Positions 45,460 to 56,795 of a DNA stretch of 64,000 bases are shown in pieces. Position numbers and translations under genes: made by a program. The stretch's first letter is position 1. Each line of letters begins with the position of its first letter. The notes beneath the pieces are model-generated. The model made no database searches. It saw only the letters and a list, made by a program, of their open reading frames with translations, and had not been told where the DNA came from. The stretch is from Jacaranda mimosifolia (lineage: Eukaryota > Streptophyta > Magnoliopsida > Lamiales > Bignoniaceae): NCBI GenBank assembly GCA_018894105.1, contig CM032117.1, positions 41,588,501 through 41,652,500 on the forward strand, given 5' to 3'.

Positions 45460-48400
45460 CAAAGCCAAGATATTGTGAGGTCTACTCTCGTTGCTCCCCC
45501 CAATATGTTCAGAGTAAATTGGAGCTTGTGAACTCCAAGATAGGGGTCCAAACATTTTGATGCATTGAAGAAGACCCATTTCTATATATACATGGATATG
45601 CCTAAGTTAAGTTCAAACTTCATTCGGCTTGAAGTTATACTTAAGAGGTTTGACCCAAAAAAGCTGTCATTTCATTTTGCAAAAGGGGTTGAGGTTCCTT
45701 TTTCTGCAGCTGAATTTTCTATGGTTTTAGGGTTGCCACATGTGGGGCAAACTGTTGATATAACATTGAAGATGAAGCCTTCAACCTTTGACCACCTTTT
45801 TTCTTGAAAGCTGCAAAATATAACTAGATCTGAAATAGCAAAAAAGTTTGAGGAGTATGTATATAAGGATAGTATGGAGGACTTGAATAATTTTTGTAGG
45901 TTGTACATACTTTTTGTTTTTAATTATATTCTGTTTCCAACATCTAATTATTGGACTCTACGATTTCTCCTACCATACTTGGACAATTTGTCTAGAGTTG
46001 GTCTATATGCATGGGGCATAACTGCATACAATTTTCTTGTCCAAGATATGAGGAACCATTTAGGAGTAGGTGGAGAAAGAACAAAGAAATACATTGATAG
46101 GTGTACAGTCGGCTTGATGGTAAGTGTTTGTTTCATTTTTCTAATAACATTGATCATATTTATATTCAAATGAGTATAATTTTTCGATTTATGAATGACA
46201 GGCATAGGTTTATGAACGCATATCGTCACTGGCTTCACCAGTAAGTTTGTTTGAGTTTTCCACGCTTTTACCGGTGGAAGGATAGCAAACTCCCACATAA
46301 TGTGGAATAGGTGGAGAATAAATTGAAGCAAGTTACAGCAGATATGGTAATAATTGTAATAATTCATTATTAGTTTTTTGTATAATAATTTGAATTTGAT
46401 AATTATTTCCATTATAATAAGTTGTAGCCATCAACCCTACTCCAGAGGAGTTAGAATTGGCAGTTTTCATCAAGAAATTAGAGGCTGCCAGTATTGCCAT
46501 CAATGAAATCCATGTCTATGATCATACAATATATGAAACAATTATTGCAGTGAAAGTTGAAGCAATTAAATCATTGAAAGAAAAAATTGCTTCATTCGAA
46601 TAGATGGCAATGAAGGAGTAGGGTGAGGAGGAGCATCTAGCTGAGGACAAGACTGATGGGGTGGAGCTTGAGCAGGAAGCCGGTAAGTATGTGCATAAGG
46701 GGGGACTTGATTTGGTACATGATGCACAGAAAGAAGGAGATGGTTCTAAAGACATGGTGGATGAAGAAAGTCGAACAAAACACCATCATGATCCTTCAGA
46801 TTTCTCCATACCTTTGAAGACAGAACATTATATACCAATTCAAGCGGCTGAGTTCGAGGGATCTGAGATTGAAGTGGCAAATGTCATGTCCTCAATTGTG
46901 ATAAATGTGCGCAATCGAAAAGACAGGAAGCCAAAACAGAAATCTCCAGATTTTGTCAGCCCCCCGAGCACCACACTAGCCAAAAGAGCAAGACAAGTGA
47001 TAAAGACCTATCGTGCTCGTCGTCGTGCACGAAAAAATAAAGAACAAGAAGAGAAGAAGGTGTTGTACACTATTTAATATTTTATTTTGTTGCTATTTGC
47101 ATTTCATTTGTAAACTGTCTGTTTGTAATAAATGTAATGATATCTTATACTTGATTGGTTGATATTTGCACTTAAAGGATGATATCTTATACTTCATGTT
47201 GGTGATACTTGTACTTAATGTGCTTATCTTTTGTACTCCAAGTTGGTGATATTTATACTTAATATACTAATCTTTTGCACTTAATGTTGGCGATATTTGT
47301 ACTTCATGTGCTGATCTTTATACTTCAATAGTTGATACTTTATACCTTATGTGCTAGTGTTTTGTACTCCATGTTAGGATATTTGTACTTCAAGTGCTGA
47401 TCTTTTGTACTTCAATAGTTGATACTTTATACCTAATGTGCTTGACTTTAGTACTCCATGTTGGTGATATTTTTACTTCATGTGCTTATCTTTTCTACTT
47501 CAGTAGTTGATACTTTATACTTGATGTGCTTGAGTTTAGTACTCCATGTGGCAGATGAATCAACCAGCCCAAAGACTAAAGCGGTTGATCCGTATAAAGG
47601 AAGGACTGATTATAGAGGTCTTGCTCTTATTCCAGTAGAAGAGCAAGAAGTCATCGACAACTTTATCAGAAGAGATAATTTGAGGTAACAAAATTTGCTT
47701 ATTATTTTTCTTTTAGATAAATTGGTATCTGAACTAACAATTAACAATTGTGTAGGGTGACTGCCTGGGAGGGAGCAAGACAGTTTCTAGATGGAAGAAA
47801 CTTTTATGAGCTCTTATTTGGAGGAGAACTTACCAATGACATAGTGGACTGCTACATATCGATATTATGTAGCCCATCTTTCGGCAAGAAGTGTCACCAC
47901 AAGGTGTGGTTTGCGTCCTCAATAGAGCAGGTATGTTGCAGTTTCCTAACTTAATTTGGTTCACGTTTCCAATGAGTCTAACCATTTGTTTTATACTTCA
48001 TAGACTGATATATTAGACCGACTCGAAGGACGCAACATCAAGGATATTACAGATGAAGAATTTGTGGAGTTGATACCTAAACTTAACACCTTCACCTGTA
48101 AAGATTTGGAAAATCTCACGGTAGATGTTTTAAACTAGTGTCGTTACATAATCCTACCGATTTGCCAGCACCATCACTAGTTCTTGGTTGTCCTCAACAC
48201 CTCGACTCGTTCTTTCTTATACATGAATTCAATAATGGCCGCCAGATACAAACCGACAGCTGTTGCCATTGTAAGTTTGCTTCCTTTCCTTATAATTTCT
48301 TCATAAAGTAAGGAGTTAACAACTGATCAATATTTTTGTAGGCTTCATTCTATTCTCAGTACATGAAGCTTTCATTAGGGAGTCGTGTGGACAAATACAT

Positions 48401-48588
48401 CAGGCAGAAAAAAAAAAAATAGGCAGCTAGTGGGTACAGTGAATTATGGTGTCTATGTGTGCCTTTGGGCAGAATGTTTTGCTAGAGACACCCTTGAGTT
48501 CTGGAGGGATGCTAAAACAATTGAAATTGATAAATATCGTGCGACAATGGCATATACAATATTAAGTCATGAAAATGCTAGGATTTGA
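45460..48588 (+). pseudogene. MULE-borne Ulp1/SENP-like (C48) cysteine protease gene with DUF1985-like region
   Basis: Exons by splice sites: 45460-46119, about 46201-46320, about 46430-47077, 47555-47684, 47756-47930, 48004-48270, 48342-48588. The N-terminal part (RLEVILKRFDPKKLSFHFAK, VPFSAAEFSMVLGLP, FCRLYILFVFNYILFPTSNY) is the DUF1985-like domain of plant transposon Ulp1 proteins. A basic stretch KRARQVIKTYRARRRARKNK looks like a nuclear signal. The protease domain reads NFYELLFGGELTNDIVDCYI, HHH-stop-FLVVLNTSTRS, LYMNSIMAARY and VNYGVYVCLWAECFARDTLE. In the family these are HW (catalytic His), LDS (Asp) and DCG (nucleophile Cys). Here W is TAG, D is N and DC is NY. Ulp1 enzymes remove SUMO, but this copy cannot. 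Further frameshifts: near 45540 and at a 12-A run (48407-48418). Confidence 0.85.
47085..47545 (+). repeat. 22-bp phased repeat array inside an intron of the Ulp1-like gene
   Basis: TACTT/TACTC recurs at mostly 21-22 base spacing, for example TACTTAATGTGCTTATCTTTTG followed by TACTCCAAGTTGGTGATATT(TA). In reverse complement this is AAGTA(C/T), the same core as in the other arrays, so here the repeat is inverted relative to the gene. It is bounded by a donor after 47077 and the acceptor ATGTGGCAG at 47546-47554. Confidence 0.85.
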
Positions 48589-48689
48589 ATCACTTTGTAT
48601 GTAAATACATGTGTAAATTGAAGCATACTTTGTTTATAATATTATTTTGTATGTAAGTGTAATTTTCCATTACTTTATTTATAACTTAA

Positions 48690-49085
48690 ATTCAATTGAA
48701 ACAGGGCAGCGAATTTGAGTACAATTCATGGGAAATGAAGTACAAACTTAGAATAAACAAAGTATAAAATGTGATTCGTTGAAGTACACTTCAATTCAAT
48801 TGAAACTGGGCGGCGAATTTGAGTGCATTTTGAGGGCAATGAAGTACAAACCCGGAACAAAGAAAGTATAAAATGTGTTTTGCTGAAGAACACTAAAATT
48901 CAATTGAAATTGGGCAGGGAATTTGAGTATAATTCAGGAGAAACGAAGTACAAACTCAGTACAATTCTGGAGAAATGAAGTACAAACTCAAAATAAACCA
49001 AGTCTAAAATGTGTTTTGCTGAAGTACACTTATTGCAATTGAATAAGTATTCTCCAATAATTGTAATGATGGTCAAGTACAATAA
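48690..49085 (+). repeat. 22-bp phased repeats between the two MULE genes, part 1
   Basis: About five AGTACA/AGTATA-led 21-22-mers form larger units that repeat (CAATTGAAACTGGGC(G)G.GAATTTGAGT near 48690, 48800 and 48900). It starts about 100 bases after the stop of the Ulp1-like gene. Confidence 0.8.
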
Positions 49086-49369
49086 TTTGAGATTATCGGA
49101 TATGGTGAAGTACGAATTTGTACCTGTGATAGGGTGGATATCATCATCAAATTCTCATTTGTTTACATCTTTGAAAGCATAAGTATTCTTTCATTATTGC
49201 AATTGATAACATTCATCCGTTGAACACTAGTGATTAACAACTTAAAAATTTTAACATAGGATAAATATTAGACACATATTTATAGTTTGGTTATTAATTA
49301 CCAAGACTTAAAAAACAAATCTTTGAACAAATTTCAATTCAAAAATATTAGTAAAAATATTCAGATATT

Positions 49370-49940
49370 AAGTACAAAGTTGCCCAAGTGAGGTACAAAT
49401 GTGAAGAAATCAAGTACAATTATGAGGTACAAAATTTAACTATGTCTCGGACAACATGCAAGAATGCTAATTTCACGCTAAATCACCTGCCTTATTGCAC
49501 AAGTGAAGTACAAATATGAAGAAATCTAGTACAATTTTCCCAAATTGAGGTACAAAATTTAACTATATCTCGGACAACATGCAAGAATGCTAATTTCACG
49601 CTAAATCACCTGCCTCATTGCCCAAGTGAGGTACAAATGTGAAGAAATCAAATACAATTATCCCAGATTGAGGTACAAAATTTAACTATGTCTCAGACAA
49701 CATGCAAGAATGCTAATTTCATGCTAAATCACCTGCCTCATTGCCCAAGTGAGGTACAAACGTGAAGAAATCTAGTACAATTTTCCCAAATTGAGGTACA
49801 AAATTAAACTATGTCTCGGACAACATGCAAGAATGCTAATTTCACGCTAAATCACCTGCCTCATTGCCCAAGTGAGGTACAAATGTGAAGAAATAAAGTA
49901 CAATTATCCCAGATTGAGGTACAAAAATTAACTAGTTTTC
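49370..49940 (+). repeat. 123-bp tandem repeat, four copies, between the two MULE genes
   Basis: The block containing ACAACATGCAAGAATGCTAA recurs at 49451, 49574, 49697 and 49820, a constant 123-base period. Each unit carries GGTACAAATGTGAAGAAATC and AGTACAATT..CCCA.ATTGA, in which GTACA recurs every 21 bases. The array runs to the 3' end of the transposase gene. Confidence 0.9.
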
Positions 49941-52900
49941 TGATTCTTTGCAAGTTCAACGATTATGCCCTGTTCCACAATACCTTTTACACTTAATTAC
50001 ATGATTCTCAATCTTTGATGGAATCCTCTGTGTCCTTCTACGCCCAGGCCGAGATCGGTAGTCAGGTGCATGAATGACGACATCATCATCTAGAGGGAAC
50101 ATATGCATATCAAACGTAAGAATAGAGTTTATCACTGCTTGGTATGCTTGTTGATACATCTCAACTCGGTAGTATTGATCAGTGAAGTCATACGGTGAAA
50201 GTGACTTTGACTCGATATAAGCACAAGTATGTCTGCATGGTATTTTATCAATCTGCCATGCTCTGCATGAACAAACCCCGCTATGTAAATCTACAGGATA
50301 CGATTTATCTTGCTCAATCACCTCAAAGTTCCAACCGCTAGACATGACAACTTTTAAGTTACGAGAACGCATATGATTGATTGCCAACTTCTTCTCTTGC
50401 TTGGGACATAATTGACCAATCATCTTATGAGATTCTTCTCGTCGATCATGCATCATAACCATTATTTGCATGTGTATGTGATCAACCATGGCTGCAACTA
50501 GCATAAATTGGGCTGGTTTAACCCAATTATTCCAACTTTCTGCTTGATTATTGTTTATTACCCCCCATCGATCTCCACTGAATAAGGAATTTGCCCAACA
50601 TGGTGGGTCAGATTGCATAATAAAGTCTGTGGCAAGCAGCATTGACTCCAAGATGATGTCTATATGTCGGGTATACTCCTGCCTTGTAGGCGCATATGCA
50701 GCTTTCATAAAAACATAACACCAATGTTTCTTATTATGTAGATGGTACTTCCTTAATACCTGAATTTAAAATAATAGAACAGTAATGTGCTAAATGTTAT
50801 GAATTAGAGTTTATTTCACATAATTGTCTCACAAACAAAGATAAAGTACACTTACTTGTTTCTTAAAGTTATCTACTAAGTGTCTCAAGCAATATGCATG
50901 GTGGCTACCTGGAAATATCATGGGGAGGGCCTTAAGAAGACCTGGATGTCGATCGGAGAATAAAGTAAACCTTGATAAGCTAGGCAGATATGCAGAATCT
51001 AAGACACTTCTTAGCTTAAAGCATAACCACTCCCAATTAATATCATTTTCAGAGTCAACAATAGCATATGCTAACATGAATGAGTCATTATTAGCATCCT
51101 TACTGACAGCGCTGAGTAAGACTCCATTGTATTTATTTTTAATATGGGTGCCATCCAAGAATATCAACGGCCTACATCCTTTGAGAAAACCAAGAAGGCG
51201 GGTACTGAAACATATAAATAGCCGAAGAAATTTTTGAATAATTGGGTCAATCTCACAGTCTGCAATACTTCCAGGGTTTGTCCTCTTCACAGCATCACAG
51301 TACCACCTCAACTTATCATAAGACCCCTTCTCAGCTCCATGGATGTCATGCATAGCTAATTCCTTACCCATCCATGCTTTATGGTACCTAACTTCCACAC
51401 CGTATTCTTTGTGGATATCTTTCAATATGGTAAAGGGCCGATAACATGGCTCTGATCTTAATTTATCCTTCACTATGTTAGCAACCTAAGAGGAATCGGC
51501 TTTAGGATGTCCCCTTGTCCGAAGATTAGCTTTACCACATGTGTGCTCTAGATTGTATTTTCGAATGCTAAATAATTTATCAGCCTCATGCCTTGATGCA
51601 TAGATTCTCCATTTGCAATTTTCATCACTGAAAACGGCTATGATTTTTTTGCTTTCATTTTTCTTGTATTTAAATGACGGCAAAGTAGACACTGCATAAT
51701 TCTTAAGCATAATTCTGAACTCCAGAGCATCCTTGAATGTTTGACCCTCTCCATATATGCAATTCCTCTATGCATCAATTGAGTTGCCAATTAAAGTCAA
51801 TTCATTGTGCGATGCATTGGTTGAACCAATTTCCTCCTCGACTGCATCCCTTGAGGTTGACAAATGAAGTACAATTTTAGGTAAAATAAAGTACAATATG
51901 TAGAATAATCCAGCATTGTGGTATAATTTCAAATAAACGAAGTACAATTTCAGAACAATAGAAGTATAAAACGCAAGCAATTGCAGTACAATTTTTGATA
52001 ATCAATATGTAAAGCACTTTAAGTATAGAACTTTAGGTAAAATGAAGTGCAAAATTAATAGAACTTTATAAACTTAAATAATGGAGAACAATTTTATGTA
52101 AAAGCTTAAGTATAATTTTATATAAAAAGAAGTACAATTTCAGAACGCATGAAGTATAAAACCTTAGCAATTGCAGTACAATTTTTGAATAATCCATTAG
52201 TAGAACACTTGAAAATTAAATAAGAGATTCACAAAATAGAAGTACAAGTTAAAATAAAATGAAGTATAATTTGAGAACACTTGAAGTATAGACTTCAATG
52301 AAAAGAGTACAGATTTAGGTAAAATAATGTATAAAATGAAGTATAATTTTAAGAAATAGAAGTACAACTTTTGATAAAATGAAGTACAATTTCAGAACAC
52401 CTGAAGTATAGAACTTCAATGAAAATAATACAAATTTAGGTAAAATGATGTATAAATTGAAGTATAATTTCAAAAAATAAAAGTATAATTTTAGATAAAG
52501 TGAAGTACAATTTCAGAACGCATGAAGTATAAAACCTTAGCAATTGCAGTATAATTTTTTGATAATCCATTAGTAGAACACTTGAAAATTAAATAAGAGA
52601 TTCATAAAATTGAAGTACAAGTTTAGATAAAATAAAGTACAATTTGAGAACACTTGAAGAATAGAATTTCAATGAAAACAGTACGGATTTAGGTAAAATA
52701 ATGTATAAAATGAAGTATAATTTCAAAAAATTGAAGTACAATTTTTGATAAAGTAAAGTACAATTTCAAACACTTGAAGTATAAAACCTTAGCAATTGAA
52801 GTACAAATTGGATAATTTATTAGTAAAAAGCTTGAAATTTTAGTAGTAAATTCAGATAACTAAAGTACAAGTTGAGATAAAATGAAGTACAATTTCGGAA

Positions 52901-55132
52901 CACTTGAAGTAAAGAACTTCAATGAATAGAGTACATGTTTAGGTAACATGATGTATAAAATGAAGTATATTTCAAAAAATAGAAGTACAATTTTAGACAA
53001 AGTGAAGTACAATTTCAGAACACCTGAAGTATAGAACTTCAATGAAAAGAATACAAATTTAGGTGAAATTATGTAAAAACTGAAATATAATTTCAAAATA
53101 CCGAAGTACAATTTTAGATAAAGCGAAGTACAATTTCAGAACACCTGAAGGATAAAACCTTAGCTATTGCAGTATAATTTTTGGATAATCCATTAGTAGA
53201 ACGCTTCAAAATTAAATAATAGGTTGAGATAATTGAAGTACAAGTTTAGATAAAATGAAGTACAATTTCAGACACTTGAAGTATAGAACTTCAATGAATG
53301 GAGTACAAGTTTAGGTAAAATGATGTATAAAATGAAGTATAATTTCAAAAAATAGAAGTACAATTTTGATAAAGTGAAGTACAATTCTGAACACCTGAAG
53401 TATAGAACTTCAATGAAAAGAATGCAAGTTTAGGTAAAATGATGTATCAAATGAAGTATAATTCCAAAAAATATAAGTACAATTTTTGATAAAGTGAAAT
53501 ACAATTTCAGAACACGTGAAGTATAAAACCTTAGCAATTGCAGTACAATATTTGGATAATCCATTAGTAGAACACGGGAAACTTAAATAATAGATTCAGA
53601 TACTTGGAACACTTGAAGTATATAACTTCAATGAATAGAGTACAGGTTTAGATAAAATGAAGTATAATTTCAGAAAATAGAAGTACCATTTTATATAAAA
53701 AGAAGTACAATTTGAGAACACATGAAGTATAAATCCTTAGCAATTGCAGTACGATTTTGTATAATCAATTAGTAGAACACTTGAAGTATAAATATAAAAC
53801 TTACATAATAAATTCAGATAATTGAAGTGCAAGTTTAGTAAAATGAAGTACAATTTGAGAGCACCTGAAGTATAGAACTTCAATGACAAGAGTACAGATT
53901 TAAGTAAAATGATGTCTAAAATGAAGTATAATTTTAAAAAACAGAAGTACAATTTTTGATAAAGTGAAGAACAATTTCAGAACACTTGAAGTATAAAACC
54001 TTAGCAATTGCAGTACAAATTGGATAATTTATTAGTAGAAAACTTGAAAGTCAAATAATAGATTCAGATAATTGAATTACAAGTTTAGATAAAATGAAGT
54101 ACAATTAATAAATATGACACTTAAAGTACAAATGAATTAAAACTGCAGTATATTTTGGATAATTAATAAATATGACACTTAAAGTATAGACATTCAATAA
54201 ATAGAGTATAGATTTTGTAAAATAAAGTATAATCTCAAAAAATTGAAGTACAATTTTAGATAAAAAGAAGTACAGTTTGGGAACACTTCAGGTATAAATC
54301 GCTAGCAATAGCAGTATAACTTTGGATAATCAATTAGTAGAACACTTTGAAGTATAAAACTTAAATAATAGAGTACAGTTTTAGTGAAATGAAGTACAAT
54401 TTTAGATAACTGGAGTACAAATTTGTATAAAATGAAGTACAATTTTTGAACAATTGAAGTATAAAACCCTAGTAACTGTAGTACAGTTTTGGTAAATGAA
54501 GTATAATTTCAGAAAACCGAAAGTATAGTTTTATATAGAATACGTACATTTTGGGAACACTTCAAGTATAAACTGCTACAAGTTGCAGTACAATTTTAGA
54601 TAATCCATTAGTAGAACACTTGAAGTATAAATCTTACATAATAGAGTATAATTTTTGTGAGATGAAGTACAATGTTAATTGCAATGAAGTATAATGTAGA
54701 ACGCTCCAAGCAGAGAAAGATTTTCAAATAAATAGAGTGCAATTTCAGAACACTTCAAGTATAAAACTTTACAAACTGCAGTACAATTTAGATTTTAAAA
54801 AGTATTACCTTAAAACATCACTGCTCTTCTTTGCTCTGCTGCTTGATTCACCCTTTCAGTTTACCAGGATGTCAAAAATATTCATCTTCAATGTCAAATG
54901 CAATAAGACCATATTCATGACATCGTCGTCATCAGTTAAACTCACGTTTTGATGTGGAGCTATATATTGCAAACTGAAGTGCTCGGCGTCAATTTCACTC
55001 CATTTCTTGCGAGATTAATGTACATGTCATTAAAGTCATACTATCCTTAATTGACATTATATGGAGCTGGTCTTTGTATCGGCAACTCCCCAACACTTGA
55101 TTGAACACACTTGCTTCATTACTAGTTGACAT
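49932..55132 (-). pseudogene. MURA-type MULE transposase gene, disabled by nonsense codons
   Basis: Proposed exons: 55132-54865 (donor CCTG/GTAAAC), about 51849-50856 (donor CAA/GTAAGT), 50759-49932 (acceptor AAATTCAG). Exon 1 carries a PB1-like region (VSLTDDDDVMNMVLLHLTLK) in a frame shifted against its ATG. Exon 2 has the MuDR N-terminal domain (FKDALEFRIMLKNYAVS, CKWRIYASRHEADKLFSIRK, NLEHTCG) and the MULE transposase domain with both Asp (FLDGTHIKNKYNG, LFSDRHPGLLKA) and CLRHLVDNFKK. Exon 3 holds the Glu candidate (NNNQAESWNNW), the SWIM zinc finger (CSCRAWQIDKIPCRHTCAYI) and a CCHC knuckle (CKRYCGTGHNR-stop-TC). In-frame stops: TAG 51770-51768, TAG 51488-51486, TGA 49958-49956. Otherwise the frame is open for some 600 codons, so inactivation is recent compared with the other elements. 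The product would bind the terminal repeats and move the element. Confidence 0.9.
51860..54800 (+). repeat. Right tandem array with 22-bp phased AGTACA/AGTATA units
   Basis: Typical units are AGTACAATTTCAGAACACTT(GA), AGTATAGAACTTCAATGAAT(AG) and AGTACAAGTTTAGGTAAAAT(GA), each 22 bases, in higher-order units of about 200-260 bases that also contain CCTTAGCAATTGCAGTA and GATAATCCATTAGTAGAACA. The array fills the space between transposase exons 1 and 2 and is thus probably an intron of about 3 kb. Small open frames here are artefacts. Confidence 0.9.
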
Positions 55133-55399
55133 TGTTGGAAAAATATAAGAAACTCAGAAGCAACTGAGAAGAAACTGAGAAGAAGATGAAACCCGAAAAT
55201 GATGAAAATAAAAAGAGAAGAAGACAAAGCAGATGTTGGGTTGGTGGTTTTTGGCTCTAACATTATTCTCGTTCCCATCGTGGAGCTTGTTGCATTTTTT
55301 CTGTTCTTTCTGTTTCTGGTAATGAGCGTATGATAGGGTTGATTGTTTGCTTGTGTGGATGAAGAAGAAGTGAGAAAAAATGAGTGAAAAATATTATAC
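55133..55399 (-). other. Probable promoter and 5' leader of the MULE transposase gene
   Basis: The stretch between the transposase start and the right terminal repeat is rich in TTC/CTTCTT on the minus strand, similar in character to the leader region at the left end. No TATA box was chosen with confidence. Confidence 0.35.
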
Positions 55400-55542
55400 T
55401 TAAGGGCATTTTTGTCAAATCAAGTGAGTAGAGAGTGATCTCTAAAATTTTAACAAAATTAAGGAGTTTTTTCTAATAAAAATCAAGTGGGGACTGAACA
55501 TGAAATTGAAAAATACTTTTTGTACTTTTAAATAAGTGCCCC
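55400..55542 (-). repeat. Right terminal inverted repeat of the MULE
   Basis: Minus-strand start GGGGCACTTATTTAAAAGTA followed by CAAAAAGTATT and TTCAATTTCATGTTCAGTCC; pairs with 42554-42698. It also contains an AGTACA core. Confidence 0.8.
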
Positions 55543-55551
55543 ATAATATAA

Positions 55552-55853
55552 CTTGAAAAAGAAAAGATTTTTGGGACATCATTTTTTTTGTTATTTGCGT
55601 TTGACTAGTCTTAGTGAAAAAATATTCAACAAACACACCCACACAAAACTCAAGCCTTAGGGACGTTGTCATTTGTCAGACTTGGAACGTCAGTTACCAT
55701 TATTTTGTCGTTTTTGAATTCTATTTTCCCCCACGCTGCTCCGTATCTCGGGGTTCAATTTCAGTTAGCGTACCAAAACCCCTCAAAATAAAATCTTTCC
55801 TTTTCTCTTTTTCTTTGTATTTTCCCGGTTTTGAAAGAAAAAAAAGAAAAAAA
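55552..55853 (+). other. Upstream region of the MFP-like gene copy
   Basis: Leads into a pyrimidine-rich stretch (CTTTCCTTTTCTCTTTTTCT, 55793-55812) typical of plant 5' leaders. No coding blocks. The MULE lies immediately upstream, so the promoter may be cut off by that insertion. Confidence 0.35.
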
Positions 55854-56474
55854 ATGAAGTAGGGTAAAGTAACTATAGAGGTAGGCCATGATGCCGTTGC
55901 CATCATCGCCAACTGGAATCCTCCCGTCAATATTCTCGCCCCCACTAGTAAGCTTCAGAAAAGTTTCCTCATGGTTATGCGTATACATGTTTAGTTATGA
56001 TAACTATATTTTTGGTTGGACTTTTTTCTATATTTATTTTCTATTTATGTTTTTGTTTTTTCTTTATCATAGTTTTAAATGGACTGAAGGTGTTGCTTAG
56101 TGAGGCAATGAGAATAGATGACGCCAGAGCTATTGTTCTTATTGGAGAAGTGTTACTGCTTCTTTTTCCTTCCGATTTTAGTTGATTATATATGGTTAAA
56201 AATGGCAAATTATTGTTACTCCAGAGTTTCACTCCATGTACACTTTTTTCATGCTTTAATAGAATATTACTAATCTGATGATCATTGCTGATCTGATGGA
56301 TGCACCAGAAGGTTTTCCTTGATATGATAAATATTATTGTAAGCTTTATAAGCGCTTGTATTCTTTTTCCTGTTATCTTGCTTTGTTCAAGAGTTTCCTG
56401 GTATACTAGATATAATAGAACACTGCGGCAATTGAAGGTTTGTCTTCACATGCCCTTGCAAAGCTAATAGTTTC

Positions 56475-56676
56475 TATGGAAAGAAGAGTGATTTGTGGGA
56501 GATTATGGCAGATCTTTCCGGATTGATTAACTATAAATTATTGCTGATTTTTTGGGATTAGTCAACAATGTAAAATAGGCTGTACATCTTTTCCTTTTTT
56601 AGTTCTTTGTAGCTCTTATAAAGTCATGTTGTTGTACAACAGTTTAATATATGAAGAAAATACATTTCTTTCTCCA
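56475..56676 (+). repeat. 5' LTR of the intronic copia element
   Basis: Starts TATGGAAAGAAG (TG mutated to TA), ends TTTCTCCA. Partner of 60330-60547. Confidence 0.9.
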
Positions 56677-56795
56677 TATGGTATCAGAGCAGGAACTTCT
56701 TTCCTGACTATGCAGTGCACTTTTTCTTTTTCCTTTCTTTTTTTTTTTCCTGCAGATTCTTGGACTTATTCTAAGGAAAGACCTAATCTCTCATA

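Larger units (their letters stand above)
42554..55542. mobile_element. Mutator-like element carrying Ulp1-like protease and transposase genes
   Basis: About 145-bp terminal inverted repeats (42554-42698 and 55542-55400): both contain TTCAATTT..TGTTCAGTC, then CCA.TTGA.TTTT.A and AACTCC. The repeat TTCAATTT starts 33 bases from the left end and 32 from the right end. The flanks ATAATATAA (42545-42553 and 55543-55551) are identical over 9 bp, the duplication length of MULEs. The 13-kb body has two convergent genes: a Ulp1-type protease gene (plus) and a MURA-type transposase gene (minus). Non-coding parts are almost wholly 22-bp-phased repeats. MULEs with Ulp1-like genes are known (for example Kaonashi in Arabidopsis). 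The outermost 30 bases of the two ends have diverged, so exact ends rest on the duplication. Confidence 0.85.

Noticed and set aside
52860..53952. Minus-strand hydrophobic open frames (YFCFLKLYFILDIILLK-like) resembling membrane segments
   Set aside because: Produced by the TTGTACTTC repeat array; the apparent membrane helices are a composition effect.
43238..54800. Regular short repeats as a CRISPR array
   Set aside because: Plant nuclear context, repeats without unique spacers, higher-order tandem structure and no cas genes.
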